A stretch of DNA of 64,000 nucleotides from Nakamurella silvestris (lineage in GTDB: Bacteria > Actinomycetota > Actinomycetes > Mycobacteriales > Nakamurellaceae): positions 1-64,000 of the forward strand of contig QXCQ01000133.1 of the NCBI GenBank assembly GCA_003576535.1, in the 5' to 3' direction. Position 1 is the first letter of the stretch; each line of letters begins with the position of its first letter. The notes under the pieces are model-generated. The model was not told the DNA's origin. It saw only the letters and a list, made by a program, of their open reading frames with translations, and did not search any database. Below, piece by piece: positions 46,452-55,016 of the stretch. The translations under genes and the position numbers were made by a program.

Positions 46452-47300
46452 ATGAAACCGGCGCCATTCTCCTGGCACGGACCGGCCTCGGTGGCCGAGG
46501 CGGTGTCCCTGCTGGCCGAGGTCGGCCACGAGGGGAAGGTACTGGCCGGTGGCCAGTCCCTGGTCCCGGTCCTCGCCATGCGGTTGGCCTCCCCGGCGCA
46601 TCTGGTGGACATCAACAAGATCGCAGATCTGGCCTACGTCCGCACCGATGCCGACGGGGTGACGGTCGGGGCGCTGGCCCGTCACCGTGACGTGGAGCGG
46701 GACGTGGCGGCCGGGGCCGCGCAGCCGTTGCTCGCCCAGGCCCTGGTCAACGTCGCCCACCCGACGATCCGGAACCGGGGGACCACCGTCGGCTCCCTGG
46801 CCCATGCCGACCCGTCCGGGGAGATGACCTGCGTGCTCGCCCTGACCGGGGGATCGGTGACGGCCGTGTCGGTGCGGGGTGAGCGCACGATCCCGGCGGC
46901 GGAGTTCTTCCTCGGCCCGCTGGAGTCGGCCCTGGCCCCGGACGAGCTCGCGATCAGCGCGTACTTCCCCCGGGCCGCCCCGTTCAGCGGTTCGGCCTTC
47001 GTGGAGCTGTCCCGGCGTCATGGCGACTACGCCCTGTGCGGTGTCGGCACCGTGGTGACCCTGGACCCCGACGGCGCGGTGGTCTCGGTGCGATGCGGGT
47101 ACCTGTCGGTGTCGGACACCCCGTTGGTGCTCGACCTGACGCAGGCCTGGGCCGCCGGTCCCGAGGAGGCCGCCGAGGTCGCCAGGGCGGCCGTCGACCC
47201 GGCGGACGACATCCACGCCACCGCCGGGTACCGCCGTCACCTGGCGGGTGTGCTCACCGGACGGTCGATCGAGCGGGCGCTGGCGAGGGCGCGGACATGA
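46452..47300 (+). CDS. Molybdenum hydroxylase FAD-binding subunit (CoxM-like)
   Basis: Predicted 282-residue flavoprotein of the xanthine dehydrogenase family, carrying electrons from the iron-sulfur subunit to FAD. FAD-binding motifs AGGQSLVPVLAMRL (residues 32-45) and HPTIRNRGTTVGSLAHADPSGE are intact. ATG 46452 follows AAAGG. First gene of a coupled coxMSLG-type set; overlaps the small subunit gene by 4 bp. Confidence 0.93.
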   Translation: MKPAPFSWHGPASVAEAVSLLAEVGHEGKVLAGGQSLVPVLAMRLASPAHLVDINKIADLAYVRTDADGVTVGALARHRDVERDVAAGAAQPLLAQALVNVAHPTIRNRGTTVGSLAHADPSGEMTCVLALTGGSVTAVSVRGERTIPAAEFFLGPLESALAPDELAISAYFPRAAPFSGSAFVELSRRHGDYALCGVGTVVTLDPDGAVVSVRCGYLSVSDTPLVLDLTQAWAAGPEEAAEVARAAVDPADDIHATAGYRRHLAGVLTGRSIERALARART

Positions 47301-47881
47301 GCGGGGAGGAAACTGTGGCCGATCACGGCGTGGAGTCGGGCGATTCGGTGCATCTGGTGCCGGTGACGGTGAACGGGCTGGCCCGGTCGGCGACGGTGCC
47401 GGCCCGCCGGACCCTGTCGGACTACCTCCGGCACGACCTGCAGCTCACCGGCACCCATGTGGGCTGCGAGCACGGGGTCTGCGGTGCCTGCACCGTGCTG
47501 CTCGACGGACGGCCGGTGCGGTCCTGCTTGATCTTCGCCGTGTCGGTGCAGGGTCAGGAGATCACCACCGTCGAGGGGCTCGGCCAGCTCGACGCCGACG
47601 GTGATCCCCGCTCCCTGTCGCCGGTGCAACGCGCCTTCCGGGACTGCCACGCCCTGCAGTGCGGTTTCTGCACCCCGGGCTTCCTGACCACGATCACGGC
47701 CGGTCTGGCAGAGAACCCGGAGCCCAGTCGGGAGGAGGCGGTGGAGATGATCGCCGGAAACCTCTGTCGCTGCACGGGTTATCAGAACATCGTCGCCGCG
47801 GTGCTGCGCGCTGCGGAGCTGACGAAGGACCCTGACGCGCCGAACGCCGACGACGGACACCGGCACGAGGGTGATCGCTGA
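47297..47881 (+). CDS. Molybdenum hydroxylase [2Fe-2S] subunit (CoxS-like)
   Basis: Predicted 194-residue iron-sulfur protein with both clusters: the plant-type pattern GCEHGVCGACTVLLDG and the second CGFCTPGFLTT ... GNLCRCTGYQNI. It is longer than usual, with about 25 extra residues at the N-terminus and a charged tail. ATGA-coupled to the FAD subunit and TGATG-coupled to the large subunit. Confidence 0.94.
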   Translation: MSGEETVADHGVESGDSVHLVPVTVNGLARSATVPARRTLSDYLRHDLQLTGTHVGCEHGVCGACTVLLDGRPVRSCLIFAVSVQGQEITTVEGLGQLDADGDPRSLSPVQRAFRDCHALQCGFCTPGFLTTITAGLAENPEPSREEAVEMIAGNLCRCTGYQNIVAAVLRAAELTKDPDAPNADDGHRHEGDR

Positions 47882-50310
47882 TGGCCACCCGCTACTTCGG
47901 TACCTCGATGCGCCGCACCGAGGATCTGCGGCTCACCACCGGCAACGGCCGCTACCTCGACGACATCGGCCAGGACGCCGTTGCCGCCCTGGAATGCGCC
48001 TTCGTGCGGTCCCCGCACGCCCATGCCCGCATCACCGACATCGACGTCACCGATGCCCTGGAAGTGCCGGGGGTCATCGCCATCTACACCTACGAGGACC
48101 TGGAAGGTCCTGCGGCGGAACCGCTTCCGGTCCTCATCCCGCATCCGGCCCTGCACGCCCCGCGCACCGGGTACCCGCTGGCGAACGAGATGGTGAACCA
48201 TGTCGGCGAGGCGATCGTGATGGTGGTCGCCCGCAACCGCTATCTGGCCGAGGACGCGGTGGAGCGGATCAGGGTGTCCTACGAGGTGCTGCCGCCGGTG
48301 GTCGGCATCCCCGCCTCGCGCGCGGCGGTGCATGCCGTCCACGCCGACGTCCCCGACAACGTCGCGGCCCACCTGATCCAGACGGTCGGCGACATCGACG
48401 GCCAGATGGCTTCGTCCCCCCATGTTCTCGAGATCGATCTGGAGATCGAACGGTCCTGTTCGATGCCGTTGGAGGGCAAGGGGGTGTACGCCCGGTGGGA
48501 TGCGGACGACCGCTCGCTGCGGGTGTACTCCTCGACCCAGACCGCCACATCGGTGCGCGCGGCCATCGCGGCGAAACTCCAACTGCCCCTGGGCAAGGTC
48601 GAGGTGATCGCTCCCGATGTCGGCGGCGGTTTCGGGGTCAAGATCATGCACCCCTGGCCGGAGGAGATCATGATCCCCTTCGCCGCCATGAAACTCGGGG
48701 TGCCGATCAAATGGGTCGAGGACCGGCGGGAGCATTTCATCTCCAGCGCCCACGAGCGTGGGCAGTCCCAGCACGTGAAGGTCGGCTTCGACGACGAGGG
48801 ACGGCTGCTGGCACTGGATGTCGTCTTCTGGCATGACAACGGGGCCTACACCCCGTACGGGATCATCTGCCCGATCGTCACCTCCACCCAGCTGCTCGGC
48901 CCCTACAAGCCGCGCTCCTACCGGGTCGAGTTCTTCTCGATCTACACCAACACGGTGATCGTCACTCCCTACCGCGGGGCCGGTCGGCCGCAAGGGGTCT
49001 TCGCGATGGAGAGGACCCTGGACCGGATCGCCGACCACCTGGGCCTGGACCGAACCGTGGTGCGGGCCAACAACTTCATCCAGCCGGACGAGTTCCCCTA
49101 CGACCACGGGCTGATCTTCCAGGACGGCCGACCGCTGATCTACGACTCGGGGGACTACCCGACCCAGCTCGGCATGCTCAAGGAGATGATCGGCTGGGAG
49201 GACTTCCCGGCGCGGCAGGCCGCGGCAGCGGCCGAGGGGCGCCTGCTGGGCATCGGTCTGGCCTGTTATGTCGAGGGCACCGGCCCGGGCCCGTACGAGG
49301 GCGCCCATGTCCAGGTGCAGACCGACGGCATGGTCGACGTGGCCATCGGACTGACCAGCCAGGGGCAGGGCCATCAGACCGTCTTCGCCCAGATCGTGGC
49401 CGACGAACTGGGTGTGCCCTTCGACCGGGTACGGGTGGTCACCGGCGACACCCGCCGTTTCGGTTATGCGGTAGGTACTTTCGCCTCCCGGGCGGCGGTG
49501 ATGAGCGGTTCGGCGGTTGCCCTGGCCGCCCGCGCGGCGAAGGCCAAGGCCCTGCGGGTGGCCGGGGAGATCCTGGAGGTGTCCGCCGAGGACCTGCAGC
49601 TCGTCGACGGGGTCGTCTCGGTGAAAGGCAGCCCCTCCCATGCCATCGACCTCGGCCAGGTGGCGGTGCTGTCCAACCCGCTGCGGTACGCCTTCGACGA
49701 CGCGGCGAAGGCCGCCACCCAGTTCGCCAAACCCGCCGACCCGGACAAACCCCCGGTGGCCCCCGGCGAGGAGCCGGGGTTGGAGGGCCGGGACTACTAC
49801 AGCCCGCCCCGGTCCACCTTCGCCTCCGGAATGCATGCGGCGATCGTCGAGATCGACGCCGGTACCAGCGATATCAAGATCCTTGAGTACAAGGTGATGC
49901 ACGACTGCGGGAACCTGATCAACCCGATGATCGTGCAAGGGCAGGTACACGGCGGGGTGGCACAAGGGGTCGGTGGCGCGTTGTACGAGACCATGGCCTA
50001 CGACGAGAACGGGCAGTTGCTCAACGCCTCGTTCATGGACTTCCTGATGCCCTACGTCACCGAGGTCCCGCAGATGGAGCTGGGACATCTGCAGACCCCG
50101 TCACCGCTGAACCCGTTGGGGATCAAGGGGGCCGGCGAGGCCGGGGTGATCCCGGTACCGGCCGTCCTGGCCTCGGCGATCGAGAATGCGATGGGTTTCC
50201 GGATCAGTGCGATGCCGGTGAACCCGAACCTGCTGTTCGCCCTGCGGCAGGCCCATGAGGCGGGCGAGATCCCCGCGACGGCAACGAATGAGAAGGTGGA
50301 CCGGACATGA
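47881..50310 (+). CDS. Molybdenum hydroxylase large subunit, form II CoxL-like
   Basis: Predicted 809-residue molybdopterin-cytosine-dinucleotide-binding subunit. Family stretches: VGGGFGVKIMHPWPEEIM, GLTSQGQGHQTVFAQIVADELG and the terminal GIKGAGEAGVIPVPAV. The active-site loop reads PYRGAGR, the form II type, not the AYxCSFR of true CO dehydrogenases. It therefore probably hydroxylates an N-heterocycle; with PucR and the ureide operon beside it, a purine-type substrate is plausible but unproven. Confidence 0.94.
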   Translation: MATRYFGTSMRRTEDLRLTTGNGRYLDDIGQDAVAALECAFVRSPHAHARITDIDVTDALEVPGVIAIYTYEDLEGPAAEPLPVLIPHPALHAPRTGYPLANEMVNHVGEAIVMVVARNRYLAEDAVERIRVSYEVLPPVVGIPASRAAVHAVHADVPDNVAAHLIQTVGDIDGQMASSPHVLEIDLEIERSCSMPLEGKGVYARWDADDRSLRVYSSTQTATSVRAAIAAKLQLPLGKVEVIAPDVGGGFGVKIMHPWPEEIMIPFAAMKLGVPIKWVEDRREHFISSAHERGQSQHVKVGFDDEGRLLALDVVFWHDNGAYTPYGIICPIVTSTQLLGPYKPRSYRVEFFSIYTNTVIVTPYRGAGRPQGVFAMERTLDRIADHLGLDRTVVRANNFIQPDEFPYDHGLIFQDGRPLIYDSGDYPTQLGMLKEMIGWEDFPARQAAAAAEGRLLGIGLACYVEGTGPGPYEGAHVQVQTDGMVDVAIGLTSQGQGHQTVFAQIVADELGVPFDRVRVVTGDTRRFGYAVGTFASRAAVMSGSAVALAARAAKAKALRVAGEILEVSAEDLQLVDGVVSVKGSPSHAIDLGQVAVLSNPLRYAFDDAAKAATQFAKPADPDKPPVAPGEEPGLEGRDYYSPPRSTFASGMHAAIVEIDAGTSDIKILEYKVMHDCGNLINPMIVQGQVHGGVAQGVGGALYETMAYDENGQLLNASFMDFLMPYVTEVPQMELGHLQTPSPLNPLGIKGAGEAGVIPVPAVLASAIENAMGFRISAMPVNPNLLFALRQAHEAGEIPATATNEKVDRT

Positions 50311-50966
50311 AGGTTGCGGGAACGTCGGTGCTGCACGCCACACCGGAGAAGGTGTGGGCGGCGATCACCGACCCGGCGGTGCTGGCGGGTGTCATCCCCG
50401 GCTGCAACGAGCTCGCACCGTTGGGGGAGAACCACTTCGCGCTCACGGTGACCCTCGGGGTGGCCTCGATCAAGGGGTCCTACGCGGGTGAGGTGCGGCT
50501 GAACGACCTCGTCGTCCCGTCCTCCCTGACGATGGTGGCGGCCGGGTCGGGTGGTCCGGGGACGATCGACACCACCGTGGCCGTCACCCTCGCAGACCTG
50601 GGCGACGGCACCACCGAGCTGACCTACGACGCCGATGCGGTGGTGGGTGGCATGGTGGGCGGTGTCGGCCAGCGGGTGCTGACCAGTGTGGCGAAAAAGA
50701 CGGCCGGGCTGTTCTTCTCGGCCATCGACGATGTGCTGACGGGCAAGAAGGTGGTGCTGGCGCAGGCTGCCGCGGTTCCCGCTGACAGCGGGGTGTCGGT
50801 GCCGGCCGCGACGGTGGCCACGGGGTTCGGTCGGCCGGCCGATGGCGGGATCGCGGTGGCTCCCGGTGGCGCGAACCCGTTCTCGCTGATCGGTGCGGCA
50901 CTGTTCGGCGCGATCACCATGCTCATCGGGGTGCTGGTCGGGGCCAGGATCGGTCGCCGCCCCTGA
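50307..50966 (+). CDS. CoxG-like SRPBCC protein with C-terminal membrane anchor
   Basis: Predicted 219-residue protein: an SRPBCC/START-like domain (residues 1-145: VLHATPEKVWAAITDPAVLAGVIPGCNEL), a Val/Ala/Pro linker, and a final helix ISL-type LIGAALFGAITMLIGVLVGA. CoxG anchors CO dehydrogenase to the membrane in carboxydotrophs; here it probably does so for this hydroxylase. ATGA-coupled to the large subunit gene. Confidence 0.9.
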   Translation: MKVAGTSVLHATPEKVWAAITDPAVLAGVIPGCNELAPLGENHFALTVTLGVASIKGSYAGEVRLNDLVVPSSLTMVAAGSGGPGTIDTTVAVTLADLGDGTTELTYDADAVVGGMVGGVGQRVLTSVAKKTAGLFFSAIDDVLTGKKVVLAQAAAVPADSGVSVPAATVATGFGRPADGGIAVAPGGANPFSLIGAALFGAITMLIGVLVGARIGRRP

Positions 50967-50976
50967 GGTTTCCCCT

Positions 50977-51046
50977 GTTCCCGCGCACGTTGTTCGTTCT
51001 CGCGCGCGATGTAACGCGCGCGAGGAGCAACAACGTGCGCGGGAAC
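50977..51046. repeat. 70-bp hairpin element, family A copy 8
   Basis: GTTCCCGCGCACGTTGTT / AACAACGTGCGCGGGAAC ends; inner CTCGCGCGCG / CGCGCGCGAG. The inner arms differ completely from other copies but remain complementary. Between the convergent coxG-like and pyridoxal kinase genes. Confidence 0.9.
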
Positions 51047-51052
51047 AGGTCT

Positions 51053-51928
51053 CTAGCGCAGGCGGGTCACCGGGAACTCGCAGGCCGGCGCGGCGATCTG
51101 CTCCTGGGCGTCGATCAGCCGGATCTCCCTGGCCCCGAGCCGGTGGGTGGTCTCCAGGATCGCGAACACCGAGGAGGCGGTCCGGGCCAACGCCGCCTCG
51201 ATCCCGTCGGTCGTCAGGTGGGCCAGGAACAGTGCAGCCGTGACGTCACCGGCACCGTTGACGGACAACGGCAGTCGCGGGGTGCGGACCTCGAAGGCCC
51301 CGGTGTCGTCGACGGCGATCATGGCGATCTCGTCGGGTCCGAGGTCGGCATGTTCCACCGAGGTGACCAGGACCGTCCGCGGTCCGCGGGCGCGCAGCCG
51401 GTCGGCCGCCTCGAGCACCTGAGCCATGGTCTCGAAGGGGTCGCCGTCCTCGGCGGTCCGGGCAGCGCCGCCGGCCAGGAAGGCGAGCTCGAAGGCGTTG
51501 GGGGTGCAGATGTCGGCGGTCGGCACGACCTCGTCCCGCATCAGTTCGGGGATGCCCGGGGCCACGAAGAAGCCACGTCCGACATCACCGAGCACCGGGT
51601 CGCAGCAGTACACGGCCGCCGGGTTGAGCGCGCGGACCCGGCGCACGGTGGACAGGACGACCTCGGCCACACCGGGGGAACCCTGGTAGCCGGTGAGGAC
51701 GGCATCGGCGGATCCGAGCACTCCCCGGTCGTTGATGCCTTCGATGACGTCGGCGACCACGGCCGGGTCGAGCACGGTCCCGCGCCACTGGCCGTAGCCG
51801 GTGTGGTTGGAGAAGTGGACCGTCACCACCGGCCAGACCTCGTGGCCGAGCCGTTGCAGCGGGAAGGTCGCCGCGCTGTTTCCGACATAGCCGTAGGCGA
51901 CCGAGGACTGGATCGACAGGATGCGCAC
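51053..51928 (-). CDS. pdxY: Pyridoxal kinase
   Basis: Predicted 291-residue ribokinase-fold enzyme phosphorylating pyridoxal to pyridoxal 5'-phosphate. Visible: ILSIQSSVAYGYVGNSAATFPLQRLGHEV, YQGSPGVAEVVLS, CDPVLGD and the anion-hole/base motif VNGAGDVTAALFLAHL. Start GTG 51928 fits family length, but no ribosome site is seen. GGRxG-like length matches PdxY/PdxK-2. Confidence 0.93.
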   Translation of the reverse strand: MRILSIQSSVAYGYVGNSAATFPLQRLGHEVWPVVTVHFSNHTGYGQWRGTVLDPAVVADVIEGINDRGVLGSADAVLTGYQGSPGVAEVVLSTVRRVRALNPAAVYCCDPVLGDVGRGFFVAPGIPELMRDEVVPTADICTPNAFELAFLAGGAARTAEDGDPFETMAQVLEAADRLRARGPRTVLVTSVEHADLGPDEIAMIAVDDTGAFEVRTPRLPLSVNGAGDVTAALFLAHLTTDGIEAALARTASSVFAILETTHRLGAREIRLIDAQEQIAAPACEFPVTRLR

Positions 51929-52005
51929 GACGTAGGAGCTTAATCGCCGGCCCCGGTCGCCGGCGTTCCTGGTCCCGGCCAACCACGTCCCCGGTCCTGG
52001 CCCGC

Positions 52006-52052
52006 CGAGTGGACCCGCACACCCCCGGTCCCGGGGTGCAGGGGTCCACTCG
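52006..52052. repeat. Hairpin element, family C copy 2
   Basis: CGAGTGGACCC / GGGTCCACTCG (11-bp perfect arms) with inner CACCCCCGG / CCGGGGTG. The arm resembles the one at 56973 (GCGAGTGGACC). It lies 78 bp upstream of pdxY, in its promoter region, and may affect that gene. Confidence 0.7.
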
Positions 52053-52220
52053 TGGCGGTGAGAACGCGAAAAATACCCGATCGGGTCTTCCGTGACCCCA
52101 CTTCGTCTGAGTGGAACGTTGATCGATTCACCTCGACGCTCCCCCTGGGCTGTTCATGCAGGTCAGCCCGCATGATCGACATGTGAGAACGGTGGGAGAC
52201 CGATGGGCAACGGCTGGCGG

Positions 52221-52285
52221 GTTACGCAATCGTTACGCAGATAATCGCCTCCTGGACTTGCGCAAGGTTTACGCAAACGTTTTCA
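52221..52285 (+). promoter_or_regulatory. Promoter and LacI-type operator of sugar ABC operon
   Basis: Direct repeats GTTACGCA at 52221 and 52232, a -10-like GATAAT (52240-52245), and a near-palindrome ACGCAAACGTTTTCA (52271-52285) with the centre AAACGTTT typical of LacI sites. The LacI gene at 55964 is the likely binder. Confidence 0.6.
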
Positions 52286-52350
52286 TGGGGCATCGGCTCT
52301 GTGAAATCACTCACTGTGCCCGTCCCCAACTGAAGGGAAGGTCGGCCAAG

Positions 52351-53847
52351 ATGGCCAAGACTTCAGCTCGTAAGGTGATGGCTACCATCGCCGCAGCAAG
52401 TGCGTTCGCACTCGTCATCTCCGCTTGTGGGAGCGACAACAACTCCGCCACTCCCAGCAGCACGCCGCCGACTTCCACGCCAGCTCCCGAGACCTCGGCA
52501 GCTCCCAGCTCCTCGACCGGTACGACCTCGGGCTCCGAGACCACCGGCGGGAGCGCGACCTCGGGTTCGGCCTCACCCTCCGGCAGTGCGATCCCCACCG
52601 ACGACGCCTGGTGCGACGAGATCAAGGCCGCCTACCCGGACATCTCGGGCAAGTCGGTCAGCATCTACACCTCGATCGTCGCCCCCGAGGACAAGCCGCA
52701 CATCGACTCGTTCGTGCCCTTCACCGACTGCACGGGTGTCACGGTCAACTACGAGGGCAACAAGGACTTCGAGAACCAGATCAAGCTGCGTGTCCAGTCC
52801 GGGTCCGCCCCCGACATCGCCTACATCCCGCAGCCGGGTCTGCTGCAGACGCTGGTCAACGACACCGGCAAGGTCGTCCCCGCGCCGCAGACCGTCATCG
52901 ACAACCTGGCCAAGTACTACGACCCGGCCTGGGCCGAGTACGGCTCGGTCGGCGGCAAGCTCTTCGCCAGCCCCGTCGGCGCGAACGTCAAGTCCTTCGT
53001 CTGGTACTCCCCGAAGGCCTTCGCCACCGCCGGTTACAAGGTCCCGACCACCCTCGACGAGTTGAAGACCCTCTCCGACACGATCGCCGCCACCGGTGCC
53101 AAGCCCTGGTGCGCCGGCTTCGAATCCGGCACCGCCACCGGCTGGCCGGGCACCGACTGGCTGGAGGACTTCGTCCTCCGCACCGCCGGCCCGGACGTCT
53201 ACGACCAGTGGTACAAGCACGAGATCCCCTTCAACGACCCGAAGATCGTCACCGCCCTGACCGCGGTGGGCGACTACCTGCAGAACGACAAGTACGTCAA
53301 CGGCGGGTTCGGCGGACCGGATTCCATCGCCACCACCCCGTTCGGTGAGGCGGGACTTCCGCTGCTGACCGGCAAGTGCTGGATGCACCGCCAGGCCTCG
53401 TTCTACGCGGCCAACTTCCCGGCCGGCACCAAGGTGTCCGAGGACGGCGACGTCTACGCCTTCTACCTCCCGGGTGACGGCACCACGAAGCCGGTCCTGG
53501 GTGGTGGCGAATTCGCCGCGGCCTTCTCCGACCGTCCCGAGGTCCAGGCCTTCCAGACCTACCTGTCCTCCCCGGCCTGGTCCAACGCCAAGGCGAAGGC
53601 CACCCCCAACGGTGGCTGGCTCTCGGCGAACAAGGGCCTGGACACCTCCCTCCTGGCGAACCCGATCGACAAGCTGTCGGCCGAGATCCTGCAGGACCCG
53701 GCGTCGGTGTTCCGGTTCGACGCCTCCGACCTCATGCCCTCCTCGGTGGGTGCCGGCACCTTCTGGGTCGGGATGACCAGCTTCGTTCGTGACGGCGTCG
53801 ACGCCGCCTCGACCCTGGCGACCATCGAGGCCTCCTGGCCGAAGTAG
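52351..53847 (+). CDS. Sugar ABC transporter substrate-binding lipoprotein
   Basis: Predicted 498-residue extracellular lipoprotein. Lipobox LVISAC (C26) is followed by a Ser/Thr/Pro-rich linker (residues 30-90) and a carbohydrate-binding domain of the SBP_bac_1 type (DIAYIPQPGLLQTLVNDTGK; WLEDFVLRTAGPDVYDQW; GGGEFAAAFSDRPEVQAF). Resembles alpha-glucoside-binding AglE-type proteins. ATG 52351 follows GGGAAGG. First gene of a four-gene operon without its own ATPase gene, so a shared MsiK-like ATPase elsewhere is likely. Confidence 0.9.
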   Translation: MAKTSARKVMATIAAASAFALVISACGSDNNSATPSSTPPTSTPAPETSAAPSSSTGTTSGSETTGGSATSGSASPSGSAIPTDDAWCDEIKAAYPDISGKSVSIYTSIVAPEDKPHIDSFVPFTDCTGVTVNYEGNKDFENQIKLRVQSGSAPDIAYIPQPGLLQTLVNDTGKVVPAPQTVIDNLAKYYDPAWAEYGSVGGKLFASPVGANVKSFVWYSPKAFATAGYKVPTTLDELKTLSDTIAATGAKPWCAGFESGTATGWPGTDWLEDFVLRTAGPDVYDQWYKHEIPFNDPKIVTALTAVGDYLQNDKYVNGGFGGPDSIATTPFGEAGLPLLTGKCWMHRQASFYAANFPAGTKVSEDGDVYAFYLPGDGTTKPVLGGGEFAAAFSDRPEVQAFQTYLSSPAWSNAKAKATPNGGWLSANKGLDTSLLANPIDKLSAEILQDPASVFRFDASDLMPSSVGAGTFWVGMTSFVRDGVDAASTLATIEASWPK

Positions 53848-53889
53848 GACAACCAACGGCCGTGACCCGGCCGCCTGCTGGTGAGCTGC

Positions 53890-53946
53890 GATGAAGCAGG
53901 ACGGGTCCGTGAGCGTGAGTGCGCTTGCGGACCCGTCCTGCATCTG
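53890..53946 (+). terminator. Hairpin between binding protein and permease genes
   Basis: Perfect 14-bp stem GCAGGACGGGTCCG / CGGACCCGTCCTGC (53896-53909 and 53928-53941) with an 18-nt loop, no T-run afterwards. A likely processing or partial stop that keeps binding protein more abundant than permease. Confidence 0.65.
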
Positions 53947-53978
53947 AGGGCTCCGAAGACGTTCACAAGGGAGAACTG

Positions 53979-55016
53979 ATGGATTGGTTGTTCTCGCCGG
54001 TCACGGCCGGCGACAAGATACTTTCGATGATCGCGGCCATCGTGATTTTCGTGGTGGTCATGGGTGCGATCCTGCTGGCGGTGGGCAACGAGAAGGCCCC
54101 GTCCTGGCTGGTGGCGGCCGGTTTCCTCGGCCCGGTGGTGATTTTCCTGGCGGTCGGCCTGGTCTGGCCGACCCTGCAGACGATCTGGAAGTCCTTCCAG
54201 ACCACGGCGAATGTAATCGGACCGGACAACCAACCGGTCCGGAACCCTGATTTCTCGATCCAGAAGACCACCTCGTTCAACTTCAACAACTACAAGAGCA
54301 TCTTCACCGACTCCGATCTGTTGCGGGTACTGGGCAACACCCTGCTGTGGACCATCCTGGTCCCGTTGGTCGCCACGGCGATCGGTCTGGTCTACGCGGT
54401 CATCATCGACCGGTCCCGGTTCGAGAAGTTCGCCAAGACCCTGATCTTCATCCCGATGGCCATCTCCATGGTCGGCGCGGCGATCATCTGGCGTTTCGTC
54501 TACGCGATCAACGACGCCCCGGGTGCCAACCAGATCGGTATCGCCAACCAGTTCCTGGTCTGGATCGGCCTCAAGCCGATCAACTTCCTCAACGGTGGAT
54601 TGGCCACGACCTTCTTCCTCATCATCGTGATGATCTGGATCCAGGCCGGTTTCGCGATGACGATCCTCTCCGCCGCCATCAAGGCGATCCCGGAGGACAC
54701 CATCGAGGCGGCCAAGATCGACGGCGCGAGCGGGATGAAACTGTTCACCAGGATCACCATTCCCAGCATCCGGTCCGCCCTGGTCGTGGTGCTCACCACC
54801 TTGGCCATCGGCGCCCTCAAGGCCTACGACATCGTCAAGGCGATGGGCAACAGCAACCCGACGGTCGACGTGATCGCCACCCGGTTCATCACCTACTTCA
54901 ACTCGGCCGAGACCGAGAACCTCTCCTCGGCCCTGGCCGTGGTGCTTTTTGTGATGGTGCTGCCGATCGTCGTCTACAACGTTCGCCAGATGCGTAAGCA
55001 GGAGGAGACCCGATGA
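53979..55016 (+). CDS. Sugar ABC transporter permease (MalF/AglF-like)
   Basis: Predicted 345-residue membrane protein with about seven helices. The EAA motif, which contacts the ATPase, reads EDTIEAAKIDGASGMKLFTRITIP near residue 235. The N-terminal hydrophobic pair with a long external segment (residues 75-110) is typical of AglF/MalF. ATG 53979 follows AAGGGAG. Coupled to the next permease by a 4-bp overlap. Confidence 0.93.
   Translation: MDWLFSPVTAGDKILSMIAAIVIFVVVMGAILLAVGNEKAPSWLVAAGFLGPVVIFLAVGLVWPTLQTIWKSFQTTANVIGPDNQPVRNPDFSIQKTTSFNFNNYKSIFTDSDLLRVLGNTLLWTILVPLVATAIGLVYAVIIDRSRFEKFAKTLIFIPMAISMVGAAIIWRFVYAINDAPGANQIGIANQFLVWIGLKPINFLNGGLATTFFLIIVMIWIQAGFAMTILSAAIKAIPEDTIEAAKIDGASGMKLFTRITIPSIRSALVVVLTTLAIGALKAYDIVKAMGNSNPTVDVIATRFITYFNSAETENLSSALAVVLFVMVLPIVVYNVRQMRKQEETR

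Larger units (their letters stand above)
51929..52350. other. 422-bp intergenic region with operators
   Basis: Between the pdxY start and the sugar-binding lipoprotein gene. It contains hairpin C copy 2 (52006), the perfect 12-mer palindrome ACCCGATCGGGT (52075-52086), and the operator region at 52221-52285. No gene seen. Confidence 0.6.

Noticed and set aside
47782-50088. Open frame of 768 codons opposite the molybdenum hydroxylase large subunit
   Set aside because: Antisense shadow of a well-supported gene; His/Gly/Asp-rich composition and no recognisable domain.
47881-50310. True CO dehydrogenase (CoxL form I)
   Set aside because: The active-site loop is PYRGAGR, not AYxCSFR, so CO oxidation is unlikely even though the operon has the coxMSLG order.
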